Assembly (NCBI GenBank): GCA_905236875.1
Contig: CAJOQT010000087.1
Span: 1 to 58,519, forward strand
Origin: an uncultured Prevotella sp.
Lineage (GTDB): Bacteria > Bacteroidota > Bacteroidia > Bacteroidales > Bacteroidaceae
Direction of reading: 5' to 3'
Length of the DNA stretch: 58,519 bases
Shown in pieces: positions 25,791 to 32,186 of this stretch. The position numbers and the translations under genes were made by a program. Numbering within the stretch: the first letter of the stretch is position 1; each line of letters opens with the position of its first letter. Below the pieces are notes generated by a model. That model did not search any database and had not been told where the DNA came from. It saw nothing but the letters and a program-made list of their open reading frames with translations.

Positions 25791-25793
25791 AAG
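25742..25793. repeat. 52-bp near-perfect palindrome with CTTTCAT heptamers
   Basis: CTTTCATCTTTCATATA (25742-25758) is exactly inverted at 25777-25793, and the 18-base centre is itself nearly palindromic (CTACATATGTAG). Each arm starts with two CTTTCAT units. It marks the break of the PIN toxin gene. Confidence 0.85.
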
Positions 25794-25982
25794 AGAAATT
25801 CAACAAAATGCCAACTGATTTGCAAATTCTTGCGTCCTTTCGGTAGCAAGCGACCAAAGATCGCGGGGTATTCAAGGATATGGTATGAGCGTTTGAAGGT
25901 TGTCAGATTGCCGAGAAAGTTGTTGGTAAATGAATCTGATGCGGAGATTACCAAAGAATAGCAAACAAAGACACAGGGTTTA
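25794..25982. other. Unassigned spacer after the broken PIN gene
   Basis: About 190 bases without a recognisable gene. A plus-strand stretch ending at 25962 reads RPFGSKRPKIAG, then YSRIWYERLKVVRLPRKLL and looks protein-like but has no start and no family I recognise; it may be a further gene relic. Confidence 0.4.
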
Positions 25983-26777
25983 TTAGCACCTGCCCTCTTC
26001 GTGGTAGCTGTAGTAGCTGCCGTCGGTGATGATGAGGTGGTCCTGAAAATGGATGCGCATGATGTCGCAGGCTTTCAACAGTGACTGCGTCAGGCGGTCG
26101 TCTTCGACACTGGGACGGAGACTGCCCGAGGGGTGGTTATGGGCCAGGACGATGATGGTGGCATTGGCCAGTACGGCCTCTTTTATGATGAGGCGCACAT
26201 CGACAGCCGTTTCCGTGATGCCTCCACGCGACAGTTTCATGCACTTGATGAGACGGTAGTTCTGGTTCAGCAGCAACAGCCAGGACTCTTCCACGTCCAG
26301 GTCTTGCATGTGGGTATGCAGATAGTTGTACATGTGAGTGGCTGTGCTCAGCTGAGGCCGTTCTTCTACCTGTTCACGCTGTCGGCGCTTTCCCAGTTCG
26401 CAAGCTGCCAGGATGGTGATGGCCTTGGCTTCGCCAATGCCCTTGTAGTCACAGAGCTGGGGAATGGTCATCTTGCCCAGTGTGTTGAGGTTGTTGTTGC
26501 AGTCGCCCAATACTTTCTTCATCAGATCAACGGCACTCTCATCCGTATTGCCAGAGCCAATAAGAATGGCCAGCAGCTCGGCGTTGCTTAACGCTTCGGC
26601 TCCCAAGGCAGCCAGCTTTTCACGAGGACGATCTTCCTCTGCCCAATGGGCTATTGTTAGTTTAGAGTTTAGAGTGTAGAGTTTAGAGTTCTTTGCAGAG
26701 CAAAGCGGCAAAGCCGAGCGTGCTACCGCCCTTGACTTTTCCTTTGACTCTGCCTTCATTTGTTTGTCTGTATTCAT
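25983..26777 (-). CDS. radC: RadC/JAB-domain protein with an in-frame palindromic insert
   Basis: 264 residues. The family core starts at about residue 41 (TIAHWAEEDRPREKLAALGAEALSNAELLAILIGSG), goes through a helix-hairpin-helix region (LCDYKGIGEAKAITILAACELGKRR) and ends with the JAMM motif AHNHPSGSLRPSVED. Residues about 12-40, containing ARSALPLCSAKNS and LYTLNSKL, are foreign: their DNA (26659-26730) is a copy of the dispersed palindromic element. The ATG at 26777 overlaps the stop of an upstream remnant (ATGA). Role: RadC-like proteins are widespread but their biochemical function is unsettled. Confidence 0.88.
   Translation of the reverse strand: MNTDKQMKAESKEKSRAVARSALPLCSAKNSKLYTLNSKLTIAHWAEEDRPREKLAALGAEALSNAELLAILIGSGNTDESAVDLMKKVLGDCNNNLNTLGKMTIPQLCDYKGIGEAKAITILAACELGKRRQREQVEERPQLSTATHMYNYLHTHMQDLDVEESWLLLLNQNYRLIKCMKLSRGGITETAVDVRLIIKEAVLANATIIVLAHNHPSGSLRPSVEDDRLTQSLLKACDIMRIHFQDHLIITDGSYYSYHEEGRC
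26659..26730 (-). repeat. Palindromic element copy inside radC
   Basis: Plus strand: TTAGAGT/GTAGAGT heptamers, then TTCTTTGCAGAGCAAAGCGG, CAAAGCCGAGCGT and GCTACCGCC. By my count only about three of 72 bases differ from the reverse complement of 32523-32596 in the acyltransferase gene. It encodes residues about 16-40 of RadC. Confidence 0.92.
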
Positions 26778-26884
26778 TTTGTCTCGTTCTTTTGTTTCAT
26801 TGTCTTGATAGATGATACCAAAAGTTTGATAATCTCCTCGTTGTCATTCATCATGGATTCAAATCCAGCCTTGTCAATGTACTC
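26774..26884 (-). pseudogene. C-terminal remnant of a four-helix-bundle protein gene
   Basis: Minus-strand frame EYIDKAGFESMMNDNEEIIK then LLVSSIKTMKQKNETK, stop overlapping the radC ATG. It aligns with the end of the four-helix-bundle protein at 17315-17677 (FESVYADCEELKRLLTSITKKT). The N-terminal three quarters are missing; a GTAGAGT heptamer array and an in-frame stop take their place. Translational coupling to radC may be a leftover of the original operon. Confidence 0.55.
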
Positions 26885-26907
26885 TCTCAACTCTACACTC
26901 TACACTA
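26880..26907 (-). repeat. GTAGAGT heptamer array at the glycosyltransferase end
   Basis: Plus strand ACTCTACACTCTACACTAAG. It lies at the 3' end of the glycosyltransferase gene and forms its TAG stop together with the first unit. Confidence 0.75.
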
Positions 26908-28110
26908 AGAATAGAAAGTTTTTTCGAAGGCCTGGAACTCGTCCTTCTTGAGGATGCAGCGTTTCCACCATGCCTCGATGAATCCGAGACCGTAGCCCAT
27001 GAGTTGTGTGAAGGCAGCGGGAATGCTGAGGAAACCGACTTTGAGGCTGCGGTTGAGGCGTGTGGAGTCTATCAGGATGATGAGACTGTAAAGGAAGATG
27101 GGTGCGAGGGCTGCCACTACCACCCAGTACCACAGGCGGAAGTCGTCAGGGTTGCCATAGACCATCATGATGCGGGCGAAGGCTCCCACCAGAATGAGGG
27201 CAAAGACACCGAGGGTGAAAATGGTGGGCAGGAGGTGGACCAGCTTAAGCGTTCCCGGATGGCGCTTCTTGAGGTTGATGCGGGCTATGCCGCTGTTATA
27301 TACCTGACGGAAGAACTTGCGGAAATCGGTGCGCCGCTTGTGCCACACCCAGGCATCAGGAAAGAGGCGTGGCTGATAGCCTGCCTCGACGATGCGATAG
27401 GAAAAGTCAATGTCTTCGCCAAAGCGCATCTTGGAGAACCCGCCCAACTGGAGATAGACATCACGACGGATGCCCATGTTAAAGGAGCGGGGATAGAACT
27501 TGTCGAGAGCCCCCCTCTTATCCCCCCGAAGGGGGGAAGATGCGCTCCCCCATCCCCTCTTATCCCCCCGAAGGGGGGAGGAACCACCACGAATGCCGCC
27601 TGTGGTGAAGAACGATGTCATCGAGTAGCTGATGGCTTTCTGTACAGGAGTGAAGGAGGGATGGGCAGCGTCGGGACCGCCGAAGCAAGCAAGTTTAGAG
27701 TGTAGAGTGTAGAGTTTAGAGTTTGCTGCCGCCTTACCGGTTGCGCCTGTCTGCTCTTGCTCATGGGCGGTAGCAGACTCTCCACTCTCCACTCTACACT
27801 CTACATTCTCCAAGTATTTTGGAGGCAGCACCACGTCGGAGTCGAGGATGATGAGCCACTCGCCCTGGGCGCGTTCAGCACCGTAGTTACGGCTCTGGCC
27901 TGGTCCGCTATTATCCTTGTAGTAATAATGCAAATCAAGGATGTCTGCGTACTTGTCGCAAACATCCTTGCAGGTCTTCTTTGAACCGTCTTCTACAATA
28001 ATCACCTCGAAATCCTTGAACGATTGGGAGCAGAGGCTCTCAAGCAGCTCATCGACCTCGTCAGGGCGATTATAGACAGGAACTATGAATGAATATTTCA
28101 TATTCATCAA
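26905..28110 (-). CDS. Family 2 glycosyltransferase with two in-frame repeat inserts
   Basis: 401 residues. The GT-A domain opens YSFIVPVYNRPDEVDELLESL and has EVIIVEDGS, GPGQSRNYG and DSDVVLPP (the DxD at 90-92); FGEDIDFSYRIVEAGY is the acceptor-side acidic motif. Three hydrophobic segments lie at the C-terminus (LLPTIFTLGVFALILVGAF, LWYWVVVAALAPIFLYSLIILI), so it is membrane-bound. Residues about 102-140 (ending NSKLYTLHSKL) derive from the GCTACCGCC palindromic element and residues about 177-201 (two SSPLRGDKRG units) from a C-rich palindrome, both inside the catalytic domain. Substrate unknown. Start Met1 or Met4. Confidence 0.88.
   Translation of the reverse strand: MMNMKYSFIVPVYNRPDEVDELLESLCSQSFKDFEVIIVEDGSKKTCKDVCDKYADILDLHYYYKDNSGPGQSRNYGAERAQGEWLIILDSDVVLPPKYLENVECRVESGESATAHEQEQTGATGKAAANSKLYTLHSKLACFGGPDAAHPSFTPVQKAISYSMTSFFTTGGIRGGSSPLRGDKRGWGSASSPLRGDKRGALDKFYPRSFNMGIRRDVYLQLGGFSKMRFGEDIDFSYRIVEAGYQPRLFPDAWVWHKRRTDFRKFFRQVYNSGIARINLKKRHPGTLKLVHLLPTIFTLGVFALILVGAFARIMMVYGNPDDFRLWYWVVVAALAPIFLYSLIILIDSTRLNRSLKVGFLSIPAAFTQLMGYGLGFIEAWWKRCILKKDEFQAFEKTFYS
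27512..27582 (-). repeat. Two C-rich palindromes in tandem inside the glycosyltransferase gene
   Basis: CCCCTCTTATCCCCCCGAAG, continuing with GGGGGA, occurs at 27512 and again 42 bases later at 27554. Each unit is a hairpin (TCCCCCC GAA GGGGGGA). The 42-base period keeps the frame and yields SSPLRGDKRG twice. Confidence 0.92.
27688..27811 (-). repeat. Full palindromic element inside the glycosyltransferase gene
   Basis: Left arm of TTAGAGT/GTAGAGT heptamers ending TTTGCTGCCGCC, a 36-base loop, and right arm GGCGGTAGCAGACTCTCCAC with CTCTACA heptamers. The loop (about 28 of 36 bases by eye) matches that of the intergenic copy at 28113-28217. Confidence 0.92.
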
Positions 28111-28112
28111 GT

Positions 28113-28217
28113 TTAGAGTGTAGAATGTAGAGTTTGCTACCGCCTTACCTTTTGCGCTTTTCTGCCCTTGCTTCTGGGCGGTAGCAAACTCTACACTCTA
28201 CACTTTGCACTCTACAC
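28113..28217 (-). repeat. Full palindromic element between efp and the glycosyltransferase gene
   Basis: AAGTTTAGAGTGTAGAATG to GTTTGCTACCGCC, loop, then GGCGGTAGCAAACTCTACAC with further CTCTACA units. Arms of more than 30 bases can pair. It fills the whole efp-glycosyltransferase gap and may act as an intercistronic hairpin. Confidence 0.93.
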
Positions 28218-28224
28218 TTAAGAA

Positions 28225-28791
28225 TTATTCCTTGCCGCGTGCCAGATATGAGCCGTCGCGTGTGTCAACCTGGATAAGGTCACCCTCGTTGATAAACAGA
28301 GGAACGCGAACCTCAACACCAGTCTCCAGTGTGGCGGGCTTCAGCGTGTTGGTAGCTGTATCGCCCTTGATACCAGGCTCAGAGTGAGTAACACGGAGAT
28401 AGGTCTTGACGGGCATCTCGGCATAGAGGATCGTTCCGTCGGTAGTATCACTGACCACTGATACGACGTCACCTTCCTTCATGTATTCATGTCCAATCAC
28501 CAAGTCATTGGCGATGGGAATCTGCTCAAAAGTCTCCTGATTCATGAAGATGCGGCCTTCCTGGTCTTCATACAGGTACTGATAGTCGCGGTGTTCGATG
28601 ATCACGTCCTCCAACTTCTCACCGATGTTGTAGCGGCGCTCCAGAACACGACCGTCGGTCACGTTCTTCAACTTGATGTTCATGATGGTGTTTCCCTTAC
28701 CGGGCTTGCGGTGCTGGAAGTCGATGCAAACCCAAATAGAACCGTCCATACGGATAGCAGTTCCTTTCTTAATGTCTTGTGAATTAATCAT
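28225..28791 (-). CDS. efp: Elongation factor P
   Basis: Relieves ribosome stalling at proline runs. 188 residues, three OB-like domains. HRKPGKGN carries Lys32 at the modification position; GYQLNxx-type linker is replaced by QETFEQIPIANDLVIGHEYMKEGDVV and the C-terminal signature ATNTLKPATLETGVEVRVPLFINEGDLIQVDTRDGSYLARGKE is intact. No obvious EF-P lysine modification gene lies nearby. Its promoter has TACCTTTG (28833-28840, minus) with an AAGATTA heptamer array across the -33 region. Confidence 0.95.
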   Translation of the reverse strand: MINSQDIKKGTAIRMDGSIWVCIDFQHRKPGKGNTIMNIKLKNVTDGRVLERRYNIGEKLEDVIIEHRDYQYLYEDQEGRIFMNQETFEQIPIANDLVIGHEYMKEGDVVSVVSDTTDGTILYAEMPVKTYLRVTHSEPGIKGDTATNTLKPATLETGVEVRVPLFINEGDLIQVDTRDGSYLARGKE

Positions 28792-28832
28792 ATTCTTTTA
28801 TTATTATAATGTATAATCGTCATATTTTGGTG

Positions 28833-28840
28833 CAAAGGTA
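28833..28840 (-). promoter_or_regulatory. -7 box of efp
   Basis: TACCTTTG on the minus strand, 41 bases before the efp ATG. The heptamer array 28848-28882 begins seven bases upstream and covers the expected -33 position. Confidence 0.65.
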
Positions 28841-28847
28841 CATAAAA

Positions 28848-28882
28848 AAGATTAAAGATTAAAGATTAAAGATTAAAGATTT
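28848..28882. repeat. AAGATTA heptamer array
   Basis: AAGATTA four times, then AAGATTT. It lies between the efp and rpmH promoters. Confidence 0.92.
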
Positions 28883-28920
28883 TTCATTTGTAAAAGATAA
28901 AAAACGTTAAATCTTGGATG

Positions 28921-28966
28921 GCGGCAGCAAATTCTTCACTTTTCACCCCTCACTTTTCACTTAAAA
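28921..28966 (+). repeat. Half palindromic element with TTCACTT arm
   Basis: GGCGGCAGCAAATTCTTCAC followed by TTTTCAC and CTCACTT units. It has the GGCGGCAGC core seen elsewhere with GTAGAGT arms, but here the arm is a different heptamer. It runs to within a few bases of the rpmH -7 box. Confidence 0.75.
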
Positions 28967-28970
28967 GTCG

Positions 28971-28978
28971 TACCTTTG
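28971..28978 (+). promoter_or_regulatory. -7 box of rpmH
   Basis: TACCTTTG, 45 bases before the rpmH ATG. The -33 region falls in the TTCACTT array (28931-28966). Confidence 0.65.
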
Positions 28979-29023
28979 CAGCCCGAATTATGGAATAACA
29001 ACAATAAAAAACAATAAAAAGCA

Positions 29024-29179
29024 ATGAAAAGAACATTCCAGCCGCACAATCGCCGCCGCGTAAACAAGCATGGTTTCCGTGAGCGTATGGCCTCAAAGAA
29101 TGGCCGTCGCGTCTTGGCTTCACGCCGCGCCAAGGGCCGCAAGAAGCTGACCGTATCTGACGAGCATCACGGAAAATAA
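29024..29179 (+). CDS. rpmH: Ribosomal protein L34
   Basis: 51 residues: [20 protein letters not shown], then [19 protein letters not shown] and [12 protein letters not shown]. The MKRTFQPxxRRRxxxHGFRxRM signature is unmistakable. Part of the large subunit. It has its own promoter and a terminator 32 bases after the stop, so it is monocistronic here and not in the common rpmH-rnpA pair. Confidence 0.97.
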   Translation: MKRTFQPHNRRRVNKHGFRERMASKNGRRVLASRRAKGRKKLTVSDEHHGK

Positions 29180-29210
29180 ACATGTTTTCGTGCGTTGAGC
29201 AAACAGAATG

Positions 29211-29247
29211 ACGGAGTGGGCCAACAGGTCCTGCTCCGTTTTCTTTT
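29211..29247 (+). terminator. Terminator of rpmH
   Basis: ACGGAG-T-GGGCC, loop AACA, GGTCC-TG-CTCCGT, then TTTTCTTTTG. Confidence 0.88.
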
Positions 29248-29323
29248 GTTTTTTCCCGTTTTTTTTGGTGTTATCGAATATTCTTCGTACTTTTGTCGGT
29301 TAGATAAAAAAGTTTAGTTTACG

Positions 29324-30016
29324 ATGAGTATAAAAAAACTGATAGGAACGTTTACCGACTGGCGTTTGTGGGCACATTTGCTGGCCATGCTGCTGGTAAT
29401 TTTACTGCTCTGCATCGGAGTGAAAGTCGGTCTTGACATCTATACGCATCATGGTGAGAATGTAGAAGTGCCGAACATCATTGACATGGACTACGACAAG
29501 GCCATGATGCTGTTAGAGGAGCATGACTTGAGGATTGCCGTATCAGACTCCGGCTATAACAAACGGCTACCGGCAGACTGTATTCTGGCACAGACACCCG
29601 GTGCAACGGCCAGGGTCAAGCCGGGACACGTCATCTATGTGACAGTTAACTCACCGTCATCACCGACCGTCACCATTCCCGACATCATTGACAACAGCAG
29701 CCTGCGTGAAGCTGAGGCGAAGCTGGCAGCCATGGGATTCCGGATGCTGCCGCCCAAACGTATCGTAGGAGAGAAAGACTGGGTATATGGCATCATTAGC
29801 CGTGGCCGGAGGGTTGGAACGGGCGACCGGATCAGTACTGATGCGCCACTGACGCTGATTGTGGGTTCTGGCGGATACGACAGTGATGAGGAGGGACTGG
29901 ACGACTACATGGATGCACCCGCCAATATTACCGAAGACGGAACCTTTACTACTGAAGAAATGCCTGTTCCTGAACTGGAGGGCATCCATGACGACGCAGA
30001 CGACCCGATAGAGTGA
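29324..30016 (+). CDS. Membrane-anchored PASTA-domain protein
   Basis: 230 residues. One N-terminal helix (LWAHLLAMLLVILLLCIGVKV, about 14-34), then two PASTA domains: VEVPNIIDMDYDKAMMLLEEHDLRI to VIYVTVNS, and VTIPDIIDNSSLREAEAKLAAMGFR to LTLIVGSGG. A short acidic tail follows (DSDEEGLDDYMD). PASTA domains bind peptidoglycan fragments. There is no kinase or transpeptidase domain; this stand-alone form is common in Bacteroidota next to rluD and ddl, as here. The stop overlaps the rluD start by four bases. Confidence 0.92.
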   Translation: MSIKKLIGTFTDWRLWAHLLAMLLVILLLCIGVKVGLDIYTHHGENVEVPNIIDMDYDKAMMLLEEHDLRIAVSDSGYNKRLPADCILAQTPGATARVKPGHVIYVTVNSPSSPTVTIPDIIDNSSLREAEAKLAAMGFRMLPPKRIVGEKDWVYGIISRGRRVGTGDRISTDAPLTLIVGSGGYDSDEEGLDDYMDAPANITEDGTFTTEEMPVPELEGIHDDADDPIE

Positions 30017-31080
30017 AGTCTATGATAGAGGAAGCAGAAGACCTTATACTTATTGAGGACGACGAAGAACAGCCGACCCAGCTCTACGAGCATTATCGCT
30101 TTGAGGTAGATCGGGGGCAGGTTCCCGTTCGTGTCGATAAGTATATGTTCGAAAAGTTGCAGCACTCTTCACGCAATCGCATACAGAAGGCTGCCGATGC
30201 CGGCTTCGTACATGTCAATGACCGTCCCGTAAAAAGCAACTATAAGGTTCGCCCTGGCGATGTGGTGACGCTCATGATGGACCGTCCTCACTACGATACG
30301 ACCATAGAACCGGAGGACATACCGCTTGACATTGTCTATGAAGACGATGAGCTGATGGTCATCAATAAACCGGCCGGGCTGGTAGTACATCCAGGTGTAG
30401 GAAACTTCCACGGTACGCTGGTCAATGCCGTAGCATGGCATCTGCGCGACCTGCCCTCTTACGACCCTAATGATCCGAGTGTCGGACTGGTACATCGTAT
30501 TGACAAGGACACCAGCGGCCTGCTGGTGATTGCCAAGACACCAGAGGCTAAAACAGAGTTGGGGGCACAATTCTTCAATAAGACGACCCATCGCAGCTAT
30601 GTGGCACTGGTATGGGGACACTTCACGGAGGACAGCGGACGCATAGAGGGAAACATCGGACGTGACCCGAAGGACCGGTTGCGCATGGAGGTCTTTCCAC
30701 CAGGTTCCGATACCGGCAAGAGTGCCGTCACTCATTATCGTGTGCTGGAACGTTTTGGCTATACCACCTTGGTGGAGTGTATCCTGGAGACAGGACGGAC
30801 ACATCAGATACGTGCCCACATGCGGCACATCGGCCATCCGCTGTTTGGCGACGAGCGCTATGGGGGTACCGAGATGCTCCGTGGAGAACGCACCGCCAGC
30901 TACCGGCAGTATATCAACAACTGTTTCAAGTTGTGTAACCGCCAAGCCCTACATGCCCGGACGCTGGGTTTTATCCACCCAAAGACTGGTCGCCAGATGG
31001 ACTTTACCAGTGAGCTGCCCGACGACATGGCGGCCCTCATCGACAAGTGGCGTCACTATATCGGCGGCACTACTCCATGA
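30013..31080 (+). CDS. rluD: Large-subunit rRNA pseudouridine synthase, RluD type
   Basis: 355 residues. An S4 domain (VRVDKYMFEKLQHSSRNRIQKAADAGFVHVNDRPVKSNYKVRPGDVV, about 40-85) precedes the catalytic domain: LMVINKPAGLVVHPG and LVHRIDKDTSGLLVIAKT, where the Asp of RIDKDTSG is the nucleophile; GRTHQIRAHMRHIGHPLFGDERYGG closes it. It isomerises uridines in helix 69 of 23S rRNA in E. coli; the exact site here is inferred. The order PASTA-rluD-ddl is typical of the group. Confidence 0.93.
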   Translation: MKSMIEEAEDLILIEDDEEQPTQLYEHYRFEVDRGQVPVRVDKYMFEKLQHSSRNRIQKAADAGFVHVNDRPVKSNYKVRPGDVVTLMMDRPHYDTTIEPEDIPLDIVYEDDELMVINKPAGLVVHPGVGNFHGTLVNAVAWHLRDLPSYDPNDPSVGLVHRIDKDTSGLLVIAKTPEAKTELGAQFFNKTTHRSYVALVWGHFTEDSGRIEGNIGRDPKDRLRMEVFPPGSDTGKSAVTHYRVLERFGYTTLVECILETGRTHQIRAHMRHIGHPLFGDERYGGTEMLRGERTASYRQYINNCFKLCNRQALHARTLGFIHPKTGRQMDFTSELPDDMAALIDKWRHYIGGTTP

Positions 31081-31148
31081 CTCCCATAAAAACCCAAGAA
31101 CTCAGAAGACCCAGAGGCCTCATAAGCCCCATAATAAAATAAAGAAGT

Positions 31149-32138
31149 ATGAAATATTTGAAGAGAAACATTGCTATTGTTTGTGGAGGCGACTCGTCAG
31201 AGCACGATGTGTCGCTGCGTTCTGCCCAAGGACTTTTCTCGTTCTTCGACAAGGAACGCTATAATGTATATATTGTTGACGTAAAGGGTGTTGACTGGCA
31301 GGTGGAACTGCCGGGAGGAACCACTACGCCCATCGACCGTAACGACTTCTCGTTTGTGGAAGACGGCAAGGCTAAGCTATTCGACTATGCCTACATCACC
31401 ATCCACGGCACACCGGGCGAGAACGGACTACTGCAAGGTTACTTCGACCTCATCCGCCTGCCCTATTCCACCAGCGGCGTGTTGGTGGAGGCCATGACAT
31501 TCGACAAGTTCGTACTCAACCAGTACCTGCGCAGCTTTGGCGTATCGGTGGCCGACTCGTTGCTCATCCGCAAGGGCTACGAACAGATTGTCAGCGACGA
31601 CGAGATAGAAGAGCGCATTGGCATGCCTTGTTTTGTGAAGCCTGCTGCCGACGGTTCCAGCTTCGGCGTGTCGAAGGTGAAGAACAAGGACCAGCTGGCA
31701 CCAGCCATCCGCAAGGCCATGATGGAGAGTCCGGAAGTGATGGTCGAGCAGTTCCTCCCTGGAACGGAGATCACACAAGGCATCTATAAGACGAAGCATA
31801 AGACGGTGCTGCTACCCATCACGGAGGTGGTAACCAGTAATGAATTCTTCGACTATGATGCGAAATACAATGGCCAGGTGGATGAGATTACTCCGGCACG
31901 CATCTCCGATGAAGTGGCAGAGCGTGTGGGTAAGATTACCAGCCACATCTACGACATCCTGCACTGTAACGGTATCATCCGCATCGACTACATCATCTCC
32001 CCAGAAGGTAAGATCTCCATGCTTGAGGTTAACACCACGCCTGGCATGACTGCAACCAGTTTCATCCCCCAACAGGTACGCGCTGCCGGTTTGGACATGA
32101 AAGATGTGCTGACCGATATTGTTGAGAACCAGTTTTAA
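31149..32138 (+). CDS. ddl: D-alanine--D-alanine ligase
   Basis: Joins two D-Ala for the peptidoglycan stem. 329 residues with the ATP-grasp fold: IAVICGGDSSEHDVSLRSA-like NIAIVCGGDSSEHDVSLRSA, ITIHGTPGENGLLQGYFDL, CFVKPAADGSSFGVSKV, VEQFLPGTEITQGIYK, and IRIDYIISPEGKISMLEVNTTPGMTATSFIPQQ. The 68-base gap before it has repeating CCCA/TAAG-like units. Works in the same pathway as murI and uppS of this window. Confidence 0.95.
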   Translation: MKYLKRNIAIVCGGDSSEHDVSLRSAQGLFSFFDKERYNVYIVDVKGVDWQVELPGGTTTPIDRNDFSFVEDGKAKLFDYAYITIHGTPGENGLLQGYFDLIRLPYSTSGVLVEAMTFDKFVLNQYLRSFGVSVADSLLIRKGYEQIVSDDEIEERIGMPCFVKPAADGSSFGVSKVKNKDQLAPAIRKAMMESPEVMVEQFLPGTEITQGIYKTKHKTVLLPITEVVTSNEFFDYDAKYNGQVDEITPARISDEVAERVGKITSHIYDILHCNGIIRIDYIISPEGKISMLEVNTTPGMTATSFIPQQVRAAGLDMKDVLTDIVENQF

Positions 32139-32146
32139 GGGAGTTG

Positions 32147-32186
32147 ATAGTTTAGAGTGTAGAGTTTAGAGTTTGCTACCGTTGCT
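32147..32186 (+). repeat. Half palindromic element ahead of the acyltransferase gene
   Basis: TAGTTTAGAGTGTAGAGTTT to GTTTGCTACCG, ending right at the acyltransferase ATG (32187). One arm only. Confidence 0.85.
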
